Shown here piece by piece: positions 14,650 to 18,483 of a DNA stretch of 18,483 nt. Position numbers and translations under genes: made by a program. Position 1 is the first letter of the stretch. Each line of letters starts with the position of its first letter. The notes under the pieces were generated by a model that was given only the letters and a program-made list of their open reading frames with translations, had not been told where the DNA came from and searched no databases. Source of the stretch: a bacterium SM23_31. GTDB lineage: Bacteria; SM23-31. Location: assembly GCA_001304035.1 (NCBI GenBank), contig LJUD01000028.1:1-18483 (forward strand), given 5' to 3'.

Positions 14650-14656
14650 TATTCAT
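14546..14656 (-). CDS. 36-residue membrane peptide with Rz-like start (spanin-like region, frame C)
   Basis: A short reading frame read directly from the sequence: ATG at 14656, with AGAGG four bases upstream, the best-placed ribosome site in this region. The product is MNNATKAIIILSIACALLIT, then ALVWLIPNYRAARKTN, and stops at TGA 14546-14548. It is a single membrane helix followed by 'W-x-x-x-N-Y-R', a layout like the N-terminus of lambda Rz-type inner-membrane spanins, which continue into a periplasmic coiled coil. Here the frame closes after 36 residues, while the coiled coil continues in the other two frames. It may be a real peptide, the start of a shifted or broken i-spanin, or chance. 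Confidence 0.35.
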   Translation of the reverse strand: MNNATKAIIILSIACALLITALVWLIPNYRAARKTN

Positions 14657-14870
14657 TTTTCCTCTCAATATATTTCGTGAGTAGTTTTTCTGTTGTCCGG
14701 GCTGCAAAAACCATGCCGGAAACTATAAGCCAAACGATGGGGGTTATTTTCCCCATGAATAACAGAACGGACGCGCTGCCATACCAGAGAATCACTTTTA
14801 TGCTGATAAGTTTAATAAAAAAATCCTTTATGCGTTTACTCACTTTACTTTTCCCGGATCTATGAGACAT
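14649..14870 (-). CDS. Holin-like two-pass membrane protein
   Basis: 73 residues. A basic N-terminus (MSHRSGKSKVSKRIKD) precedes two closely spaced membrane segments, at about 24 to 40 (IKVILWYGSASVLLFMG) and 43 to 58 (TPIVWLIVSGMVFAA), followed by a charged tail (KLLTKYIERKNE). Size, topology and position before spanin-like frames and an endolysin fit a class II-type holin, which makes the membrane lesions that release the amidase. The ATG at 14870 overlaps the upstream gene by 31 bases; a GTG at 14843 in the same frame overlaps the upstream stop as GTGA and is an alternative start (64 residues, less basic). The family is not recognised by name; the function is from topology and context. Confidence 0.68.
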   Translation of the reverse strand: MSHRSGKSKVSKRIKDFFIKLISIKVILWYGSASVLLFMGKITPIVWLIVSGMVFAARTTEKLLTKYIERKNE

Positions 14871-15238
14871 GTTTTTATCATCTCGAATTTACTTTGGTAT
14901 TTCAATAATTTTATGTTTAGTTCTTCCGGGAAAACTATATTGTTTTCTGTCAGCGTTTTCCCGATAAAAGGGAGTAATTCCATTTTGTAAAAATCGTTTG
15001 TTTCCTGATAAGTATCGAAAACACAATCCTTGAAATCATCGATTTTCCGTTGCTCCTCGATAGAATCCTCTATTGCTTCGGTGAGTCTCTGCTGGTTGAC
15101 ATTTCCCCAGGTCATAAGAGTACCAAAGAATGCCATCATTGAAATTACAATAACTGCGATTGTAATGAAAGCCTTTCCAGATATGCCGCTATTACTCCAG
15201 CTTTCTGTCACTGCCTCAACTGTTTTTCCATTGTCCAT
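14840..15238 (-). CDS. Single-pass membrane protein in the lysis cassette, function unknown
   Basis: 132 residues. One membrane segment at about 22 to 43 (AFITIAVIVISMMAFFGTLM) separates a short N-terminal part (MDNGKTVEAVTESWSNSGIS) from an approximately 90-residue charged domain that contains LTEAIEDSIEEQRKIDDFKD, a likely helix, and two cysteines (CVF, KTCLID). Ribosome site GGAG is well placed. It is the first gene of the cassette, before the holin-like gene. A lysis regulator (antiholin) or a pinholin-like partner are possible given the location, but no motif identifies it. Not recognised as any named family. Confidence 0.65.
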   Translation of the reverse strand: MDNGKTVEAVTESWSNSGISGKAFITIAVIVISMMAFFGTLMTWGNVNQQRLTEAIEDSIEEQRKIDDFKDCVFDTYQETNDFYKMELLPFIGKTLTENNIVFPEELNIKLLKYQSKFEMIKTCLIDPGKVK

Positions 15239-15261
15239 AATTTATAACTCCTATCATTTTA

Positions 15262-15786
15262 TTATAATATTGATTCAAATTCCTTGCTCAGGTGGAGGTA
15301 CAATACCGCCGCCGGGACGAGACATTCGTTCGGGCCGCCTGGATCAAGATATTCGGTTTTAAACGCTATATTTCCGTCTATCGCTGCGATACAAAAACAT
15401 ATCTGCTCATTCCTTTGCATTTTTTTTACGCCGTTCCATTCCACTTGTGACGGCTTAATTGCGGTAAGGACGCTTTTTCTACCGAGACCGGGAACCCATC
15501 CGGAGCCTGAATTGAATTCGGGTATTAGCTGCAATTCCGCACTTGCGTGATCGGCTTGTACATTAAGGGTTGCGAACATGGAAAGGAATCCCTGCTCTAA
15601 AACGGTGATTGCTCCCGTGTTTTCATCATAATTAATCAAATTGGTTAATTCGGGCGTAAATGTAAGATTGGTGAAATTTGTCGCATTTACCGTGGTGAAT
15701 GTGGAGGGGATATTTATTGAATTGCCGGTAATTACAAGCTGTGCGCGTCTTGCGTTTATTTCTCCGTTTCCGATGAATTGTGTCAT
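15262..15786 (-). CDS. Probable beta-rich (jelly-roll-like) protein, possible virion surface protein
   Basis: 174 residues from the ATG at 15786. An earlier ATG (15795) is only one base from GGAGG (15797-15801), while 15786 is ten bases away, so the second is preferred. Predicted strands include QLVITGNSINIPSTFTTVNA, then an 'AITVLEQGFLSMFATLNVQA' pattern and 'GNIAFKTEYLDPGGPNECLV', ending 'AVLYLHLSKEF'. The 'I-x-V-x-x-x-G-x-L-x-x-F-A-x-L-x-V' stretch is like the core strands of C1q/TNF-type jelly rolls found in phage head or tail fibres. That is a resemblance by eye, not an identification. It follows two similarly beta-rich genes and may be a capsid fibre or decoration protein. Confidence 0.6.
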   Translation of the reverse strand: MTQFIGNGEINARRAQLVITGNSINIPSTFTTVNATNFTNLTFTPELTNLINYDENTGAITVLEQGFLSMFATLNVQADHASAELQLIPEFNSGSGWVPGLGRKSVLTAIKPSQVEWNGVKKMQRNEQICFCIAAIDGNIAFKTEYLDPGGPNECLVPAAVLYLHLSKEFESIL

Positions 15787-15800
15787 ATCTGTCATTCCTC

Positions 15801-16250
15801 CTAATTAAAATGTAGCACGGTTAATGCCAGCCCGGGGGACGCTATGGTCTGGACCGGGTGACCGACTTCAAGAAAATGCTTATCCGTTGCAAAGGGCGGT
15901 GATGGTAATGGTTCGGCTATTGCCTGCCCTGGGGTTGCGCTTGGATCGGATCCAATAGGAACACGAGCAAATGTCCCACGATTGACCGGGGTTGAATATA
16001 GCACCTCCGCGATACCGGAAATTACTACTCGCATTATCCCGCCTTGAGGGACGCCGCTATCATATACCACGCCACAGGGGTCTGGGTCGTCTATTGGGAC
16101 GAGCGAGACCCCTCTGTCGACATTAGACGAGGCGTGAACAACGGTTCCTTTTACGCTCGCGACCCCGGTATCATTTACCACCCATGTGTAATACCCGCCC
16201 TCCGGGGTAAGGGATGTATAGGGGAAAAGGTCGCCTATGAACTGTATCAT
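15801..16250 (-). CDS. Probable capsid-accessory (decoration-like) protein
   Basis: 149 residues, no membrane segment or signal. It is rich in Val, Gly, Ser and Pro, with strands such as SVKGTVVHASSNVDRGVSLV, VPQGGIMRVVISGIAEVLY and the closing 'ATDKHFLEVGHPVQTI' then 'LALTVLHFN'. The 'G-T-V-V-H ... D-P-D-P-C-G-V-V-Y-D-S-G-V' layout resembles small capsid-associated proteins (DUF2190-like) that replace or add to decoration proteins, but I cannot confirm the family. The start overlaps the preceding stop (ATGA). Its position straight after portal genes agrees with a head role. Function uncertain. Confidence 0.6.
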   Translation of the reverse strand: MIQFIGDLFPYTSLTPEGGYYTWVVNDTGVASVKGTVVHASSNVDRGVSLVPIDDPDPCGVVYDSGVPQGGIMRVVISGIAEVLYSTPVNRGTFARVPIGSDPSATPGQAIAEPLPSPPFATDKHFLEVGHPVQTIASPGLALTVLHFN

Positions 16251-16525
16251 GGTATGTCTACCCTCACCCTGCCGGCAGCACCTACCGGGAATATGTATAC
16301 ATCGATTGGAGCCGTGGCGGAAATGGGAATATTATTATTAGCCGTAAATATCTGGACCCCGTCTTCCTGGTCGGTCGGGGCTGGATTAGCTGGATTAGTA
16401 GTCATCCGGTATGTCTGGAGATATACCGGACCGAGTTTCTTTCTCCATAATTGTCCGGTTGTGATCCCGGTTGCCACTTTTGTCCATGCATCGGCTGGAC
16501 AATCTACATATACAGGATCTGCCAT
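16247..16525 (-). CDS. Small beta-rich phage protein after the portal
   Basis: 92 residues, beginning MADPVYVDCPADAWTKVATG. It appears all-beta, with strands TKVATGITTGQLWRKKLGPV, LQTYRMTT, GVQIFTANNNIPISATAPID and VYIFPVGAAGRVRVDI at the end. No signal, membrane segment or catalytic motif. The ribosome site GGAGGAGG lies before the ATG, and the gene starts three bases after the portal stop; its end overlaps the next gene (ATGA). It reads like a virion surface module that travels with the next gene. The function is unknown; a minor head protein or part of a capsid fibre would fit. Confidence 0.62.
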   Translation of the reverse strand: MADPVYVDCPADAWTKVATGITTGQLWRKKLGPVYLQTYRMTTNPANPAPTDQEDGVQIFTANNNIPISATAPIDVYIFPVGAAGRVRVDIP

Positions 16526-16528
16526 ATA

Positions 16529-18163
16529 TTACGCTCCTCCTCCCGTTTTTGCAAACGGGAACTCTGGTAATTCTTCATATTCTTTTTTCAATTTCGCCCG
16601 GTTGGCTTTTCCGGACGATCCGTTCAGGTTTCTACTTTCACGGTCCATGGTGGTGAGGCCCATTTTTACATTAATTTCGTTCGCCTTTGCCGCCCTGAAC
16701 GGGTCGATTTGCGGCATGGGTGAACCTATCCAGTTTCCCGCGAGCCATGCGGCGCGGAGGATTGGATCGCTCCACCCGGGAGCTGTTATCCTGCCGGCTG
16801 CAATTTCTTCACCGAGCCACGCCTCGAAAGTTGGGTTCAGATAGTCGGCGGCCATTTCTTCCCGGTATATCATGGCGATTCTCCAGAAAATCAGCATAGT
16901 TGCACGGGATGCGGAATAGTTCTGATTGAATTTCATCAATAGCATTTCAACCGGCATTCCCTGGCTTGCCGAAAGGTAAGACGTGAACGAGGTCACAAAG
17001 GAATCGAATGTTTCCGCCGTGGCCCTGTTCTCGTAGAATTTCAGCTTGTCGCCCTTCTGGAGGTTGAAAATTCCCGCTGCGCCCGGGGTGTCGAAAGTTG
17101 CCTCTGGTATCGGGCAATAAGTCACCCGGTCGACGGCGGTCTCTGTCGTAGTTGCGAACTCGGTGCCGGTATCTGTGACAATTGGTCCGGCGGGTACCGC
17201 TGAGCCTATATTTTCGAATGGATTAGAGGGGGCCATCTGGTCATTTTCCACTCCCATCACCACCGAGCTATGAGAGATGGCTTTCCGGATCACTGATTCT
17301 TTGAAATCGGTTATATCCTCAAATTCTTGCAGCGCGGCGGCAAATGGGGAAAAACCCCTTGTTTGCCCTGCGTATTCCGGCTTGAACCCGTGGAGCATCA
17401 TGCGTTTTTTCGATTTAGCGCCCACTGCCGGGACTTCCACGTCCTTATATTGGTAAGCTTCCCCGGGGACCTGGATCCATACTTTATACGCTTTTTCGGT
17501 GCCGTCAGGGTTTTTTATGATTCCGTCATAATTGCCAACATCCTGATAACAGCTTGTCGTGTACGCATCTCCCCGGATCTGGTTGGGTTCGATGAATTCG
17601 AATTGCAGGGGGTTAATAAGCCCCTTGAGGCGGGAATAATAGAACCGTGTGAAAATATCGTTGTCCCGGAACATCCAGCCTGCGTAGAGGTGTTGTGATT
17701 GGTTGAAGGTATATTGACCGGAGCGGTGTTGTTTTTTCGAGTTGGCCCATAAGGAAAAGCGGCGGTCTGTATTTTCGGCCCACTTTTCGCCCTCTTCCGG
17801 TGTAATCCCGAGGATTGTCACGTCCGGGGTAGACTCTCTTTTCATGCCCACGTCTGCGATAGTGTCGGCGTATCTGTTCATCATACCACGGCACACGGTT
17901 GAATCGTGGGTGGCGGCCCTTACGTTCTGTCGGGTCGAGTAGTGGTCTATTGCTATGCCTGAGCCGGGGGCGGATAGGCCATAAGGCCATTTTGCGCCGG
18001 AATTGATACCGGAATAACCACCGTACCCGCTGCCGCTGTATCCTGAATAGCGGGCTTTCATCTGATTTCGATAATTGGTGATGTGAATGTTCGCGATTTT
18101 TTCGGCGAGATTGTTGGAAATTTTCTTAATCTGTTTTCCAAAGAGAAAATTGATTATTCCCAT
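16529..18163 (-). CDS. Portal protein, lambda gpB family
   Basis: 544 residues, almost the length of lambda gpB (533). It matches the lambda-type portal family: a helical N-terminus (MGIINFLFGKQIKKISNNLA), a Gly/Tyr/Ser-rich stretch at about 38 to 56, 'STRQNVRAATHDSTVCRGMM' in the wing domain, 'SGQYTFNQSQHLYAGWMFRDN', 'LQFEFIEPNQIRGD' and the C-terminal 'MPVEMLLMKFNQNYSASRAT' that is conserved in the family. Twelve copies form the ring through which DNA is packaged and to which the tail is joined. It begins one base after the upstream stop. The gene that should follow, the head protease, is 3 kb away because of the insert. Confidence 0.93.
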   Translation of the reverse strand: MGIINFLFGKQIKKISNNLAEKIANIHITNYRNQMKARYSGYSGSGYGGYSGINSGAKWPYGLSAPGSGIAIDHYSTRQNVRAATHDSTVCRGMMNRYADTIADVGMKRESTPDVTILGITPEEGEKWAENTDRRFSLWANSKKQHRSGQYTFNQSQHLYAGWMFRDNDIFTRFYYSRLKGLINPLQFEFIEPNQIRGDAYTTSCYQDVGNYDGIIKNPDGTEKAYKVWIQVPGEAYQYKDVEVPAVGAKSKKRMMLHGFKPEYAGQTRGFSPFAAALQEFEDITDFKESVIRKAISHSSVVMGVENDQMAPSNPFENIGSAVPAGPIVTDTGTEFATTTETAVDRVTYCPIPEATFDTPGAAGIFNLQKGDKLKFYENRATAETFDSFVTSFTSYLSASQGMPVEMLLMKFNQNYSASRATMLIFWRIAMIYREEMAADYLNPTFEAWLGEEIAAGRITAPGWSDPILRAAWLAGNWIGSPMPQIDPFRAAKANEINVKMGLTTMDRESRNLNGSSGKANRAKLKKEYEELPEFPFAKTGGGA

Positions 18164-18164
18164 A

Positions 18165-18473
18165 TCAGCACCGCCGCCTGGGGGCCGGACATGAGTGCTG
18201 GTATGTTTTCCGCCTTAAGACTATGTTTTGCAGCCCTTTTCCACCGAGGATTCGAGAAAGGCGTTCGATTTCCGCCTCTACCCGGTCGATTATATCCTGT
18301 AATTCTTTATAGTCTCGGTACTTGGTTTGCTGCATTCCTTCCCCGGAGTCGAATTTGTAGCTTGCTACTCCGTCGAAGTTATCAATTGCGGTGTACAGAT
18401 TGCTCAGTTGGGTTTCTTTCCGGGCGAGTGTTGATTCTAATCTGGCACGCCTTTCGGCAGTCAAGCATGGCAT
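18165..18473 (-). CDS. Small head-joining-type protein at the gpW position (DUF6148-like)
   Basis: 102 residues, beginning at ATG 18473, ten bases from the right edge, where the ribosome site cannot be fully seen. The N-terminal half is helical (TAERRARLESTLARKETQLS), followed by 'VASYKFDSGEGMQQTKYRDY', then a second helix (LQDIIDRVEAEIERLSRILG) and a basic end. The helix-hairpin-helix layout with 'Y-x-F-D-S-G-E-G-x-Q-Q' fits a small phage family (DUF6148-like) found between terminase and portal genes, the place of lambda gpW, which joins head and tail. This match is from memory, not search. The C-terminal 20 residues are unusually Arg/Cys-rich (SCPAPRRRC). Confidence 0.65.
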   Translation of the reverse strand: MPCLTAERRARLESTLARKETQLSNLYTAIDNFDGVASYKFDSGEGMQQTKYRDYKELQDIIDRVEAEIERLSRILGGKGLQNIVLRRKTYQHSCPAPRRRC

Positions 18474-18483
18474 AGGGTAGGGT

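Noticed and set aside
14616..14651. Readthrough of the holin-like stop TAA into frame A of the spanin-like region
   Set aside because: The holin frame and frame A are the same phase with no further stop between, but TAA is an efficient stop and the linking sequence (CDKSYYYTFYC) looks non-coding; no readthrough context is evident.
111..18475. Many open frames on the plus strand, several over 100 codons (for example 4293-5027, 12341-13036, 16044-16844)
   Set aside because: All lie opposite recognisable minus-strand phage genes, lack consistent ribosome sites and give Ser/Cys/Arg-rich sequence without family features. They are shadows of the coding strand.
1..18483. tRNA, rRNA, CRISPR arrays, insertion sequences, attachment sites
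   Set aside because: I looked for repeated spacered units, terminal inverted repeats, transposase-like frames and cloverleaf-like segments and saw none; nearly all bases are accounted for by coding sequence.

Overview
The window is an 18.5 kb stretch of the late (virion and lysis) operon of a tailed bacteriophage or prophage. Every gene lies on the minus strand, so the operon reads from the right edge (18483) to the left edge (1). Genes abut or overlap by 1 to 31 bases almost throughout (ATGA, TAATG and GTGA junctions), and no stretch of more than about 40 bases is clearly non-coding. No integrase, replication gene, regulator or host gene is visible. Whether this is a free phage or an integrated prophage cannot be told.

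Head module (18473 to 9678): a small protein at the gpW position, a lambda-type portal, an insert described below, an S49-type head protease with a scaffold nested in its 3' part, a decoration protein, a lambda gpE-type major capsid protein, and four small or medium connector or completion genes. This is the lambda W-B-C/Nu3-D-E order, interrupted after the portal.

Insert between portal and protease (16525 to 13602): three probable beta-rich proteins of unknown role, then a lysis cassette made of a one-pass membrane protein, a two-pass holin-like protein, a spanin-like region in which all three frames look like membrane or coiled-coil coding sequence, and an N-acetylmuramoyl-L-alanine amidase. 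Lysis genes in the middle of head genes are unusual.

Tail module (9681 to 1): a Mu-like contractile tail in Mu order. It holds a tail completion protein, sheath, tube, a tail assembly chaperone with a clear -1 frameshift site (T TTT TTA) that extends it to 223 residues, tape measure, DNA-circulation/gpN-like protein, gpP/gp44-like hub with a LysM-like start, gp45-like spike, two AT-rich genes of unknown function, gp46-like wedge protein and the start of a baseplate J/gp47-like gene cut by the window edge. The virion should therefore be a myovirus with a lambda-type head on a Mu-type tail.

Host: a spanin-like region beside a holin-like gene and an amidase fits a diderm (Gram-negative) host. 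Base composition is moderate, with AT-rich islands at about 705-1206 and 13600-15260. The precise host cannot be named from this window; a spirochaete is only a weak guess.
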